A DNA stretch of 64,000 nucleotides from Paenibacillus sp. FSL R7-0345 (GTDB lineage: Bacteria > Bacillota > Bacilli > Paenibacillales > Paenibacillaceae), in NCBI RefSeq assembly GCF_038595055.1, contig NZ_CP152002.1, positions 6,316,001-6,380,000 on the forward strand, written 5' to 3'. The notes under the pieces were generated by a model. The model was not told where the DNA came from. It made no database searches and was given only the letters and a program-made list of their open reading frames with translations. Positions 7,245-15,888 of this stretch are shown here, piece by piece. The position numbers and the translations under genes are program-made. Each line of letters begins with the position of its first letter. Positions within the stretch are counted from its first letter, which is position 1.

Positions 7245-7273
7245 ATATTACAGCATAACCATGATAAGTGCAA
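7245..7273 (-). promoter_or_regulatory. Sigma-A promoter for rplM-rpsI
   Basis: On the minus strand TTGCAC (7273-7268), a 17-base spacer and TAATAT (7250-7245). The predicted start is just upstream of the leader hairpin. Confidence 0.7.
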
Positions 7274-7330
7274 GTCATTTTTAATCCGAATCTCATTTAT
7301 TTTCTACAAAAATAACGGGCTCCAGATCGT

Positions 7331-8110
7331 CTAATTATTGTCCCCATCATATTCAACACTCCATAGTGCGAGTCCTTTAGCAACTGCTGTAGGTCCCGCT
7401 GCAGCCCGGTCGCATGCCTCCAGAATATCCGCAACCTTATCCGCCTGGTACTTGCGCTCACCCACCTGAATCAGCGTTCCCATAATAATACGGACCATAT
7501 GCTGCAGAAAACCGCTGCCGGTAATGTAAGTATGAATAACACCCTGATCATCCGAGCCCGGCCGGCACATACTGCGGTCAATTTCTATATAGGCTTCATA
7601 GATTGTCCGCACGTGCGAGGTCTTGGTTGACTTCCGGGAGGCAAATGAAGTGTAGTCATGTGTACCAACCAGATGCCCCAAACCCTGCTGCATGGCAGTC
7701 AGGTCAAGCCTCAGAGGGTGATGGTGCTGCCAGCGCCGCTGAAAAGGATCCGGAAACCTGTTTCCGTTAATCGTATACCGGTAAGTTTTACGCTTGGCTC
7801 CCCTGCGGGAGTGGAACGACAGTGGAACCTCTATAGCGTCTGTAACTACGATATCCTGCGGTAATCGGGCGTTAAGCGCCAGACACCAGCGTTCCAGCGG
7901 GATTTGCGAGGAAGTCATGAAGTTGAACGGCTGGCCGTATGCATGTACTCCGGCATCCGTCCGTCCTGAGGCTGTAATCTTAAGCCCCTCCCCGGTCAGA
8001 TGAAGGATAGCCTGTTCCAGCCGGTCCTGAATCGTATTGCCCTGAGGCTGGGTCTGAAAGCCATCATAATGTGTTCCGTCATAGTTGACCTTCATCAATA
8101 GATTACGCAT
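7331..8110 (-). CDS. truA: tRNA pseudouridine(38-40) synthase TruA
   Basis: A protein of 259 residues. The catalytic loop GRTDAGVHAYGQ near residue 50 holds the nucleophilic Asp. The substrate-binding segment RRGAKRKTYRYTI and the C-terminal GSGFLQHMVRIIMGTLIQVG complete the TruA signature. It modifies U38-U40 in the anticodon arm of many tRNAs. It lies downstream of rplQ in the usual Bacillus order but is separated here by a terminator and a repeat element. ABC transporter genes, often found at this point in Bacillus, are absent. Confidence 0.97.
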   Translation of the reverse strand: MRNLLMKVNYDGTHYDGFQTQPQGNTIQDRLEQAILHLTGEGLKITASGRTDAGVHAYGQPFNFMTSSQIPLERWCLALNARLPQDIVVTDAIEVPLSFHSRRGAKRKTYRYTINGNRFPDPFQRRWQHHHPLRLDLTAMQQGLGHLVGTHDYTSFASRKSTKTSHVRTIYEAYIEIDRSMCRPGSDDQGVIHTYITGSGFLQHMVRIIMGTLIQVGERKYQADKVADILEACDRAAAGPTAVAKGLALWSVEYDGDNN

Positions 8111-8167
8111 TTCATTCTTCCTTTCAAGCTGCTGACAAGCTCACTTAACCGTAACTCATTTTCACAA

Positions 8168-8263
8168 GTAGAAACAGCTTAGCCGTCCTAAACAGGACGG
8201 TAGCCATTTCTGCGAGAAATATAAGGATGATTTATAGCGTAAAACATATAAATCCTTATATTT
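8168..8263. repeat. REP-like double-hairpin element between rplQ and truA
   Basis: Two inverted repeats lie side by side. The first is CCGTCCT/AGGACGG (8183-8189 with 8194-8200, 4-base loop), with flanks that extend as an imperfect stem (AGAAAC-AGCT against GCC-ATTTCT). The second is a perfect 12-bp repeat AAATATAAGGAT/ATCCTTATATTT (8217-8228 with 8252-8263, 23-base loop). The block is AT-rich and non-coding and resembles dispersed palindromic elements. A second copy is not present in this window, so its repeated nature is inferred. Confidence 0.5.
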
Positions 8264-8289
8264 AAAAAAAAGAGCCCCGGCGGGAGCTC
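8264..8289 (-). terminator. Terminator of the alpha operon (rpoA-rplQ)
   Basis: The minus strand reads GAGCTCCCGCCGGGGCTC (8289-8272), folding as a stem with a CGCC-type loop, then eight T residues (8271-8264). It lies about 145 bases past the rplQ stop. Nothing else is evident in the stretch between rplQ and the hairpin. Confidence 0.85.
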
Positions 8290-8433
8290 CTTCTACTCTT
8301 TACAAGGTGATTCCCGCGGTTATTGGTACAGCAGGGCCTAATCGCCCCTGCAGCACAATAACAATAATACTTACTGCTCAATCTCCGGAGATCATGAGCT
8401 TAAAGAGTAAATCGGAAATCAGGACTTGTATTA

Positions 8434-8799
8434 CTACGCACGGTCAACCAGTTCAAGATAAACCATAGGCGCAGCATCGCCACGGCGAGGTCCCAGCTTC
8501 AGGATACGAGTGTATCCGCCTGGACGCTCTGTGTAACGAGGAGCAATATCAGAGAACAATTTTTGGATTGCATCTTGCTCACCGTCTACAGTCTCACGAC
8601 GAACAAAAGCAGCTACTTGACGGCGAGCATGAAGATCGCCCTTCTTAGCCTTAGTGATCAGTTTCTCAGCGATGGAACGAACTTCCTTCGCCTTGGCTTC
8701 CGTTGTCTGGATGCGCTCGTATAGGAACAGATCCGTTACCATGTCACGGAACAATGCTTTACGCGCACTGGAATCACGGCCCAATTTTTGGTATGCCAT
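8434..8799 (-). CDS. rplQ: 50S ribosomal protein L17
   Basis: A protein of 121 residues with the L17 opening MAYQKLGRDSSARKALFRDM and ending GPRRGDAAPMVYLELVDRA. The family lines the polypeptide exit region of the large subunit. It is the last gene of the alpha operon, 43 bases after rpoA, with GGAGGG ahead of the ATG. Confidence 0.98.
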   Translation of the reverse strand: MAYQKLGRDSSARKALFRDMVTDLFLYERIQTTEAKAKEVRSIAEKLITKAKKGDLHARRQVAAFVRRETVDGEQDAIQKLFSDIAPRYTERPGGYTRILKLGPRRGDAAPMVYLELVDRA

Positions 8800-8842
8800 T
8801 TTGTTTTCCCTCCTTCACTCAAGTACTCAAGCAATTGAATTA

Positions 8843-9787
8843 CTATTCTTCTGTACGAAGACCCAAACCGAGCTCTTCAAGCTTCTCTTGAACTTCTTCC
8901 AAAGATTTGCGGCCCAGGTTGCGGACCTTCATCATATCTTCTTCAGTTTTCGTAGTCAGCTCTTGTACGGTATTAATACCGGCACGTTTGAGGCAGTTGT
9001 AGGAACGGACAGAAAGATCAAGCTCTTCGATTGTCATCTCAAGCACTTTTTCTTTTTTGTCTTCTTCTTTTTCTACCATAATTTCGGCGTCTTTCGCTTC
9101 ATCCGTAAGACCTACGAATAAGACGAGGTGTTCGTTCAAAATTTTGGCTCCGAGGCTTACAGCCTCTTCCGGTCTGATACTGCCATCTGTCCAAACTTCC
9201 AGCGTCAGCTTGTCATAGTTAGTCACTTGTCCGACACGAGTGTTATCAATGACATAGTTTACGCGGGAGATTGGAGTGTAGATGGAGTCAACCGGGATTA
9301 CACCGATTGGCTGATCGTCGCGTTTGTTCCGGTCTGCTTGGACATAGCCGCGACCACGGCCTGCAAAAATACGCATGTGAAGTCTCGCGCCAGGTCCCAG
9401 CGTTGCAATATGAAGATCCGGATTGAGGATTTCAACATCGCTGTCCGCGCGGATATCACCTGCGGTAACGATGCCTTCACCCTCAGCATCAATCTCGAAC
9501 ACCTTCTCTTCGTCTGAATGAATCTTCAGAGAAAGAGCTTTGAGGTTCAGAATGATTTCCGTCACATCTTCCATTACGCCAGGAACGGTCGAGAACTCAT
9601 GCAAAACGCCGTCAATTTGGACCGAAGTCACAGCGGCTCCCGGCAGGGAGGACAGCAGAATCCGGCGAAGCGAGTTCCCCAGAGTCGTGCCATATCCACG
9701 TTCCAGCGGTTCAACTACGAATTTCCCATAGGTTCCTTCATCATTGGCTTCTACGGTCTCAATTTTCGGCTTTTCGATTTCTATCAC
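8843..9787 (-). CDS. rpoA: RNA polymerase alpha subunit
   Basis: A protein of 314 residues. The N-terminal assembly domain includes VEPLERGYGTTLGNSLRRIL, then an acidic linker (EKEEDKKEK, around residue 240), then the C-terminal DNA- and activator-binding domain with ELDLSVRSYNCLKRAGI and RNLGRKSLEEVQEKL. The conserved Arg and the NLG of the C-terminal domain that contact UP elements are present. Gene order rpsM-rpsK-rpoA-rplQ is standard. Confidence 0.99.
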   Translation of the reverse strand: MIEIEKPKIETVEANDEGTYGKFVVEPLERGYGTTLGNSLRRILLSSLPGAAVTSVQIDGVLHEFSTVPGVMEDVTEIILNLKALSLKIHSDEEKVFEIDAEGEGIVTAGDIRADSDVEILNPDLHIATLGPGARLHMRIFAGRGRGYVQADRNKRDDQPIGVIPVDSIYTPISRVNYVIDNTRVGQVTNYDKLTLEVWTDGSIRPEEAVSLGAKILNEHLVLFVGLTDEAKDAEIMVEKEEDKKEKVLEMTIEELDLSVRSYNCLKRAGINTVQELTTKTEEDMMKVRNLGRKSLEEVQEKLEELGLGLRTEE

Positions 9788-9918
9788 GAGTGTACCCCTC
9801 CTTCAAACGTCGCTCCTATATGAAACTGTCACCCCATCAGGTGCATCATGTAGTATGCCTAAACACCTATTATTAGCAGATGCGTCAGAATTATACCACA
9901 ATCACAATTCTGATTTCA

Positions 9919-10314
9919 CTATACGCGGCGACGTTTCGGCGGACGGCATCCGTTGTGAGGAACCGGAGTTACGTCTTTAATGAGGTTTACTTCAAGGCCA
10001 GCGGCCTGAAGGGAACGGATGGCAGCTTCGCGGCCCGCACCCGGTCCTTTAACCATAACTTCAACGGACTTCATGCCGTGTTCCATAGCTGCCTTAGCAG
10101 CAGTTTCGGCTGCCATTTGCGCTGCAAATGGAGTCGATTTACGGGAACCTCTGAATCCTTGACCACCGGAACTAGCCCAGGAAATTGCATTTCCGTGAGG
10201 ATCCGTGATCGTAACGATAGTGTTGTTGAACGTGGAACGGATGTGTGCCACGCCAGACTCGATATTTTTCCGGTCGCGACGTTTAGTACGTACGACTTTT
10301 TTCGGTTTAGCCAT
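9919..10314 (-). CDS. rpsK: 30S ribosomal protein S11
   Basis: A protein of 131 residues, starting MAKPKKVVRTKRRDRKN, with IRSTFNNTIVTITDPHGNAI and ending DVTPVPHNGCRPPKRRRV, the S11 C-terminal signature on the platform near the E site. It lies 19 bases after rpsM. The 131-base gap to rpoA shows no clear promoter. Confidence 0.98.
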   Translation of the reverse strand: MAKPKKVVRTKRRDRKNIESGVAHIRSTFNNTIVTITDPHGNAISWASSGGQGFRGSRKSTPFAAQMAAETAAKAAMEHGMKSVEVMVKGPGAGREAAIRSLQAAGLEVNLIKDVTPVPHNGCRPPKRRRV

Positions 10315-10333
10315 TGTCTCTTATCACCTCTTC

Positions 10334-10702
10334 TTATTTCTTTTTGTTTGCTACCGTACGGCGCGGGCCTTTACGGGTACGAGCATTGGTTTTAGTGCGT
10401 TGACCGCGAACAGGCAATCCACGACGGTGGCGAACACCACGGTAGCAGCCGATCTCAGTAAGACGCTTAATATTTAAGGAAATTTCACGACGCAGGTCAC
10501 CTTCAACCTTGACCGATTTGTCGATCGTTTCACGCAGTTTGCTGACTTCATCTTCCGTCAAATCACGGACACGTGTGTTAACGTCAATGCCTGTTTCATT
10601 AAGAATTTTCTGGGAAGTCGTTTTACCGATTCCGAAAATATAAGTCAAGGCGATCTCAACGCGTTTGTCACGTGGCAAATCCACACCAGCTATACGAGCC
10701 AT
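10334..10702 (-). CDS. rpsM: 30S ribosomal protein S13
   Basis: A protein of 122 residues beginning MARIAGVDLPRDKRVEIALT, with GIGKTTSQKIL and the C-terminal basic tail RGQRTKTNARTRKGPRR that reaches towards the tRNAs. It sits in the small-subunit head at the subunit bridge. The order rpmJ-rpsM-rpsK is standard. Confidence 0.98.
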   Translation of the reverse strand: MARIAGVDLPRDKRVEIALTYIFGIGKTTSQKILNETGIDVNTRVRDLTEDEVSKLRETIDKSVKVEGDLRREISLNIKRLTEIGCYRGVRHRRGLPVRGQRTKTNARTRKGPRRTVANKKK

Positions 10703-10722
10703 TTTACGCTACACCCCCTTCT

Positions 10723-10836
10723 TTAACCTTGTTTTTGTTTGTGTTTCGGATTTTCGCAAATTACCATAACAGTCCCTTTGCGGCGGATGACTTTGCATTT
10801 TTCGCAAATGGGCTTCACAGAAGGTCTTACCTTCAT
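10723..10836 (-). CDS. rpmJ: 50S ribosomal protein L36
   Basis: A short gene of 37 codons plus stop: MKVRPSVKPICEKCKVIRRK and so on to NPKHKQKQG. Four zinc ligands are visible (C11, C14, C27, H32), so it is the zinc-binding form. GAGGAGGT lies 7-8 bases before ATG 10836; an in-frame ATG two codons earlier is too close to that site. It sits between infA and rpsM as in Bacillus. Confidence 0.97.
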   Translation of the reverse strand: MKVRPSVKPICEKCKVIRRKGTVMVICENPKHKQKQG

Positions 10837-10889
10837 GTTCATTACCTCCTCAAAGTTTTGCGAAGCAAAACTTTTGTTGTAGTTCCCAT

Positions 10890-11105
10890 CTATTTACGGT
10901 AAGTTATACGGCCTTTTGATAAATCATAAGGCGATAACTGCACGACCACTTTGTCTCCGGTTAGGATACGGATAAAGTGCATCCGCAATTTCCCGGACAC
11001 ATGGGCAAGAATTTGATGACCGTTCTCAAGCTCAACCTTAAATGTTGCATTCGGCAACGGTTCAATGACCGTTCCTTCCACCTCAATGACATCTTCTTTA
11101 GCCAC
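10890..11105 (-). CDS. infA: Translation initiation factor IF-1
   Basis: A protein of 71 residues forming a single OB-fold S1-type domain: MAKEDVIEVEGTVIEPLPNA, then HISGK-like HVSGKLRMHFIRI and SPYDLSKGRITYR. It binds the 30S A site during initiation. The gene follows the KOW protein with a 2-base gap, suggesting coupled translation. Confidence 0.98.
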   Translation of the reverse strand: MAKEDVIEVEGTVIEPLPNATFKVELENGHQILAHVSGKLRMHFIRILTGDKVVVQLSPYDLSKGRITYRK

Positions 11106-11107
11106 AG

Positions 11108-11416
11108 TTAGTCTCCTCTCTCATCAGCACTTTTTCCAGCTGGAGTCCCATATTTCGTCACTGCAAACCGCAGCTTTCCATTGGTTACCCGGCCGGTTTC
11201 TTCCAAACTGTCCACAACCTCACTGCTTATGAATGGTATGAGCTCCAGATGTCCGATATTCTTCTTCTTCGGCCCGTCAAACTTTCGTTTGTCCCCATCA
11301 GCAATGTATACAAATCTGCTGTCAACAACTGCAATAACAACGGCAGCCTCTCCGGCATCTTTGCCTTTGAGAATTCTCACGATCTGACCAACCTGCGGGC
11401 TGCTCCCAGTATTCAC
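11108..11416 (-). CDS. ybzG: KOW-domain RNA-binding protein (YbzG, L14e/L27e-like)
   Basis: A protein of 102 residues. The N-terminal half is a KOW motif (PQVGQIVRILKGKDAGEAAV) with the downstream DGDKRKFDGPKKKN, resembling archaeal and eukaryotic L14e/L6e/L27e proteins. The C-terminal third is basic and probably disordered. In Bacillus subtilis the equivalent gene lies at the same place between map and infA. A ribosome-associated role is plausible but not established. It overlaps no gene and sits 2 bases from infA. Confidence 0.85.
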   Translation of the reverse strand: MNTGSSPQVGQIVRILKGKDAGEAAVVIAVVDSRFVYIADGDKRKFDGPKKKNIGHLELIPFISSEVVDSLEETGRVTNGKLRFAVTKYGTPAGKSADERGD

Positions 11417-11427
11417 GTGAAGATCAC

Positions 11428-12180
11428 CTACGCATTCAGTTTTGTGAAAATTTCCATGCCGTCCGGTGTAACAGCTACTGTATGCTCAAAATGGGCACAG
11501 AGTGAGCCGTCTACCGTAACGACCGTCCAGTTATCTTCCAGAGTTCTGACATATCTGTCCCCGGCGTTTACCATCGGCTCAATCGCGAGTACCATACCCG
11601 GCTTCAGACGTGGTCCGCGGTCCGCTATGCCATAGTTCGGAATTTGCGGTTCTTCATGCAGTTCTGCCCCGATGCCATGGCCAACATACTCGCGAACAAC
11701 GGAAAAACCGGCATCCTCGATATATTGCTGGATCGCATGGGAGATTGTAAACAAGCGCACATCCGGTTTGACTAACGCCAGTCCTGCGTATAAGGAGCCT
11801 TCCGTGACGTCCAGCAGACGCTGGGCATCTTCGGAAATGCTTCCTACTCCGTAAGTCCAGGCGGAATCACCGTGATAACCGCGATACTCGGCACCAATAT
11901 CCAGCGTCACAATGTCGCCTTCGATCAGCTTGCGTTTACCCGGAAATCCATGCACCAATTGTTCGTTGACTGAAGCGCAAATGCTGGCAGGAAAACCGTT
12001 GTAGCCTTTGAAAGACGGCACAGCACCTTGACTGCGAATATATTGATCGGCGATTCTGTCGAGCTCTCCGGTGGTTATCCCTGGCTCAATGGCCTTGGCA
12101 ATCAGCCGGTGACTCTCGGCAACAATACGACCAGCTTCCCTCATAAAGGCAAGTTCCTGTTCGGATTTACAAATGATCAT
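11428..12180 (-). CDS. map: Methionine aminopeptidase type I
   Basis: Start ATG 12180 gives 250 residues beginning MIICKSEQELAFMREAGRIV. The start lies just inside the end of adk (stop at 12187-12185), 4 bases after the adk stop codon. Metal ligands are visible: D in TLDIGAEYRGYHGDSAW, H in YVGHGIGAELHEEP and E in LAIEPMVN and FEHTVAV. It removes N-terminal Met from nascent proteins. The order secY-adk-map-infA is conserved. Confidence 0.97.
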   Translation of the reverse strand: MIICKSEQELAFMREAGRIVAESHRLIAKAIEPGITTGELDRIADQYIRSQGAVPSFKGYNGFPASICASVNEQLVHGFPGKRKLIEGDIVTLDIGAEYRGYHGDSAWTYGVGSISEDAQRLLDVTEGSLYAGLALVKPDVRLFTISHAIQQYIEDAGFSVVREYVGHGIGAELHEEPQIPNYGIADRGPRLKPGMVLAIEPMVNAGDRYVRTLEDNWTVVTVDGSLCAHFEHTVAVTPDGMEIFTKLNA

Positions 12181-12184
12181 TACA

Positions 12185-12829
12185 TTAACCCCGCAGTAAA
12201 GATACGATTTCGGAAGTAACGACATTGATTTCGTTCTCTCCGTTTACCTGCCGCAAAAGACCTTTATTCTCATAAAATGCAAGCAGCGGCGCTGTCTTGT
12301 TATCATACTCATCCAGGCGCTTGCCTACACTCTCTTCGTTGTCATCCGGACGTTGATACAGTTCCCCGCCATCAATGTCGCAAATGCCTTCTTGCTTCGG
12401 CGGGTTGAAAATCAAATGATATGATGCACCGCAAGTCTTACAGATCCGGCGTCCGGTAAGACGCGCCATCAGCAGTCCGCGGTCCACATTCAAGTTGATT
12501 ACATGATCCAGTGAAGTGCCGGACCGGCTCAAAATCTCTTCCAGCGCTTCCGCTTGCGAAAGGGTTCTTGGAAAGCCATCCAATAAGAAACCTTTTTCGC
12601 AATCGGACTGCTGGAGCCGTTCCTCAACGATTCCAATGGTCACATCATCAGGTACAAGCAAGCCTTGATCGATATAAGATTTGGCCTTCAATCCGACCGG
12701 TGTCTGTTCCTTTATCGCTAAACGGAATGCGTCACCTGTCGAAATATGCGGAATGCCAAGCTCTTTTACAACTACAGCTGCCTGTGTTCCCTTGCCTGCC
12801 CCAGGAGGGCCCATGAATAATATGTTCAC
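12185..12829 (-). CDS. adk: Adenylate kinase, zinc-LID type
   Basis: GTG at 12829, preceded by GGGGAGAAGAGAG, gives 214 residues beginning MNILFMGPPGAGKGTQ, which contains the Walker A loop; the frame upstream reads as an untypical leader. NMP-binding ISTGDAFR, FLLDGFPRT and LTGRRICKTCG follow. The LID has C-x2-C and C-x2-D (CDIDGGELYQ), so a structural zinc is expected, as in other Gram-positive enzymes. It interconverts AMP, ADP and ATP. Confidence 0.97.
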   Translation of the reverse strand: MNILFMGPPGAGKGTQAAVVVKELGIPHISTGDAFRLAIKEQTPVGLKAKSYIDQGLLVPDDVTIGIVEERLQQSDCEKGFLLDGFPRTLSQAEALEEILSRSGTSLDHVINLNVDRGLLMARLTGRRICKTCGASYHLIFNPPKQEGICDIDGGELYQRPDDNEESVGKRLDEYDNKTAPLLAFYENKGLLRQVNGENEINVVTSEIVSLLRG

Positions 12830-12927
12830 GTTTCTCTCTTCTCCCCCCAAAAGTTCGCCACCAAGCAAGAAACAGCACAATAGGTGCCGGCTAGTAAGTA
12901 GACCTTAGCTTCACCGGAACCTATCGC

Positions 12928-14226
12928 CTATTTGTTGATGAAGCCTTTGTAATGGCGTTTGATCAATTGGCTCTCGATCTGCTTCATCGTATCCAGTGCT
13001 ACACCGACCACGATCAACAGCGCGGTACCGCCAATTTGCACCTGCCGCGGTAAGCCGGACAGGGAACCGAAGAGTACAGGCAAGACAGAAATAACAGCCA
13101 GGAACAGCGCACCCGACATAGTCAGGCGGGACATTACTCTGGTCAAATACTTCTCAGTTGCTTTACCCGGACGGATACCAGGAATGTAACCACCGTTCTT
13201 TTTCATATTATCAGCCATCTGCTGCGGATTCATCTGAACAAACGTGTAGAAGAACGTAAATCCGATGATCATGATCACGTAAAGGACCATACCGAGCGGC
13301 TTATCATGAGCAAGGTTGTTGGTGATCCATTTAGCCCATTCATGCGTTGACCAAAAGCTCGAGATTACAATTGGAAATTGAAGCAGTGAAACGGCAAAGA
13401 TTACCGGAATTACACCTGCCGCATTGATTTTAAGCGGAATGTGCGTATTCTGTCCACCGTACATTTTGTTACCGACCACGCGTTTAGCATATTGTACAGG
13501 GATTTTACGGATACCTTGTTGTACAAAGATAACCCCTACAATAATCGCCACAATCACGATCAGTATAATAACGACTTTAAGAATATTCAGGAACACCTGA
13601 CCCGGCTGAATGAAGCTTGATTGCGCCGTAGTGGTGATATATCCCGGAATGGCGGCGACGATTCCCGCAAAAATCAGGATCGAAATCCCGTTTCCTATTC
13701 CCTTTTCAGTGATCTGCTCACCAAGCCACATCAGGAACGATGTACCCGCGGTCAGTATGATCGCGATCAGCAGGTAATCCGCAAAGGTTGCATTTGGAAT
13801 CATCTCAGTGCCGTAGATCCGGTTAAACCCGATTGAGGTCGCAAACGCTTGAATCAGACCGAGTACGACTGTACCGTAACGGGTGATTTGCGCCAGTTGC
13901 TTTTTCCCGTGCTCCCCTTGTTTAGCCCATTCGGCAAACTTAGGGATAACATCCATCGAGAGCAATTGCACTATGATGGATGCTGTAATGTACGGGTAAA
14001 TACTAATCGCAAAAATCGAGAAGTTTTTGAGCGCTCCGCCCGAGAAGGTGTTCAAAAGACCCATCAAAGCTTCTCCGCCTTGATTTGTTGATTCCAGCAC
14101 TTCTTTGTTCACACCGGGAACCGGTACAAACGAACCGATACGGTAGATGATCAGAACGAACAGGGTAAACAGGATCTTTTTGCGCAAATCTTCAACATGC
14201 CATATATTCTTAAGCGTCTTGAACAT
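12928..14226 (-). CDS. secY: Protein translocase subunit SecY
   Basis: A protein of 432 residues with ten predicted membrane segments. It begins MFKTLKNIWHVEDLRKKILF and holds the plug-region motif and the conserved cytoplasmic loop GIRPGKATEKYLTRVMSRLT. It forms the channel of the Sec translocon with SecE (encoded at 43650-43841). It shares one base with the rplO stop codon, which implies coupled translation. Confidence 0.98.
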   Translation of the reverse strand: MFKTLKNIWHVEDLRKKILFTLFVLIIYRIGSFVPVPGVNKEVLESTNQGGEALMGLLNTFSGGALKNFSIFAISIYPYITASIIVQLLSMDVIPKFAEWAKQGEHGKKQLAQITRYGTVVLGLIQAFATSIGFNRIYGTEMIPNATFADYLLIAIILTAGTSFLMWLGEQITEKGIGNGISILIFAGIVAAIPGYITTTAQSSFIQPGQVFLNILKVVIILIVIVAIIVGVIFVQQGIRKIPVQYAKRVVGNKMYGGQNTHIPLKINAAGVIPVIFAVSLLQFPIVISSFWSTHEWAKWITNNLAHDKPLGMVLYVIMIIGFTFFYTFVQMNPQQMADNMKKNGGYIPGIRPGKATEKYLTRVMSRLTMSGALFLAVISVLPVLFGSLSGLPRQVQIGGTALLIVVGVALDTMKQIESQLIKRHYKGFINK

Positions 14227-14666
14227 TAGATCACCTCGGTTTTACCGCCGGCAGCCTCGATTTTCTCTACCGCAGATTGAGAGAACTTATTTGCTTGTAC
14301 AGTCAATTTAACGGCTAGTTCGCCATTGCCGAGGATCTTGATGCCGCTCTTGGAATTCTTGACAACACCAGTTTCAATCAGCAACTGTGGAGTCACTTCA
14401 GTTCCTTCAGCAAAGCTGTTCAGATCTTCCAGGTTCACAATCGCATACTCTTTACGGGTAGGATTGATGAAACCACGTTTAGGCAGACGACGATAGAGCG
14501 GGTTTTGACCACCCTCGAAGCCAGGACGAACACCACCGCCGGAACGGGAGTTCTGACCTTTATGACCGCGTCCGGACGTTTTACCGTTACCGCTACTTGG
14601 TCCGCGACCAACGCGGTTGCGTTCTTTGCGGGATCCAGGAGCTGGAGCAAGTTCATGTAACTTCAT
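14226..14666 (-). CDS. rplO: 50S ribosomal protein L15
   Basis: Start ATG 14666 lies 8 bases after AGGAGG, giving 146 residues beginning MKLHELAPAPGSRKERNRVG; an in-frame GTG three codons upstream sits too close to that site. The Gly/Arg-rich segment with GRGHKGQNSRSGGGVRPGFE is the family signature. Confidence 0.97.
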   Translation of the reverse strand: MKLHELAPAPGSRKERNRVGRGPSSGNGKTSGRGHKGQNSRSGGGVRPGFEGGQNPLYRRLPKRGFINPTRKEYAIVNLEDLNSFAEGTEVTPQLLIETGVVKNSKSGIKILGNGELAVKLTVQANKFSQSAVEKIEAAGGKTEVI

Positions 14667-14707
14667 CGTTTGCACCTCCTTATGTTTTGTTAATTTATGC
14701 GAGGCAT

Positions 14708-14893
14708 TTAGCCTTCAATTTCTGTAACGGACAGCAAGTGGCCCACTTTGTTGATCATTCCGCGAATTGCAGGAGTGTCATTGTGAACCACGGTCGAGTT
14801 GGTTTTTCCCAGGCCGAGCGTCTTAACAGTAACACGTTGTGTCTGTGGACGACCGATTACACTGCGAACGAGGGTAATTTGCAATTTAGCCAT
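14708..14893 (-). CDS. rpmD: 50S ribosomal protein L30
   Basis: A protein of 61 residues: MAKLQITLVRSVIGRPQTQR, then VKTLGLGKTNSTVVH, and the ending GMINKVGHLLSVTEIEG. It is a bacterial-length L30, between rpsE and rplO as expected. Confidence 0.97.
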   Translation of the reverse strand: MAKLQITLVRSVIGRPQTQRVTVKTLGLGKTNSTVVHNDTPAIRGMINKVGHLLSVTEIEG

Positions 14894-14907
14894 TGACGTT
14901 CCCCTCC

Positions 14908-15405
14908 TTAACCGCGTAATTCTTCGACAGATTTGCCGCGAAGTTTCGCGACTTCTTCAATGCGCTTCAGACGGGAAAGACCCTCTAAAGTTGCATTGAC
15001 CATATTCATGGAATTCGAAGAACCCAAAGATTTTGTCAAGATGTCACCAACGCCTGCCAATTCCAATACCGCACGAACAGGGCCGCCGGCGATAACGCCA
15101 GTACCTTCAGATGCTGGTTTCAGCAGCACGCGTCCTGCGCCGAAATGTCCAGTAACGAGGTGAGGAATCGAAGTTCCTACGATTGGAATGTGAATCAGGT
15201 TTTTCTTGGCGTCTTCAATGCCTTTACGGATGGCATCCGGAACTTCACCGGCTTTACCAATACCCGCACCGACATAGCCGTTGCCGTCGCCCACAACAAC
15301 AAGTGCACTAAAGCTGAAACGGCGTCCGCCCTTTACAACTTTTGCAACACGGTTGATGTGTACAACTCTTTCTGTCAGCTCTAAACTGTTCGGATCTATA
15401 CGCAA
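14908..15405 (-). CDS. rpsE: 30S ribosomal protein S5 (TTG start)
   Basis: A protein of 165 residues beginning (M)RIDPNSLELTERVVHINRV, with the dsRBD-like N-terminal domain (KVVKGGRRFSFSALVVVGD) and a C-terminal domain carrying LTKSLGSSNSMNMVNATLEG. The start codon is TTG at 15405, 8 bases after AAGGAGG. No ATG or GTG near that site matches the family N-terminus. S5 takes part in decoding accuracy and mRNA unwinding. Confidence 0.96.
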   Translation of the reverse strand: MRIDPNSLELTERVVHINRVAKVVKGGRRFSFSALVVVGDGNGYVGAGIGKAGEVPDAIRKGIEDAKKNLIHIPIVGTSIPHLVTGHFGAGRVLLKPASEGTGVIAGGPVRAVLELAGVGDILTKSLGSSNSMNMVNATLEGLSRLKRIEEVAKLRGKSVEELRG

Positions 15406-15431
15406 GTCGTTAACCTCCTTTTAGAAATATT

Positions 15432-15800
15432 CTAGAATTCAAGACCAGCTTCGCGAGCTGCATCAGCCAAAGCCTGAATCCGTCCATGGTAAAGGTATCC
15501 TCCGCGGTCAAATACAACCACTGCATAACCCTTTGCTTTAGCGCGCTCAGCGATCAGTTGACCTACTTTGCTTGCAGCTTCAACGCTGCCGCCATTGCCG
15601 ATTGTTGCGCTCAGTTCTTTATCCAGAGTGGAGGCAGATACGATAGTAACGCCTGTCACGTCATCGATCAGTTGAGCATAGATGTGTTTCGCAGAACGGA
15701 ACACGTTCAAACGTGGACGCTCAGTAGTTCCCTGGATCTTCTTACGAACACGCAGGTGTCTTTTGAGACGAGCCTTGTTTTTGTCCTCTTTAGTAATCAT
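15432..15800 (-). CDS. rplR: 50S ribosomal protein L18
   Basis: ATG 15800 gives 122 residues beginning MITKEDKNKARLKRHLRVRK, matching the family start; ATG 15809, nearer to AAGGGAG, is an alternative that adds three residues. RPRLNVFRSAKHIYAQ and the terminal FDRGGYLYHGRIQALADA are L18 signatures. It binds 5S rRNA with L5. Confidence 0.95.
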   Translation of the reverse strand: MITKEDKNKARLKRHLRVRKKIQGTTERPRLNVFRSAKHIYAQLIDDVTGVTIVSASTLDKELSATIGNGGSVEAASKVGQLIAERAKAKGYAVVVFDRGGYLYHGRIQALADAAREAGLEF

Positions 15801-15888
15801 GACTTCCATTTCACTCCCTTCAGTTTGCTGCATAGCAGCTTCACTTTACGATGCACGGGGTATCTTACTGTGAAGAAGAGTAAGCCGA

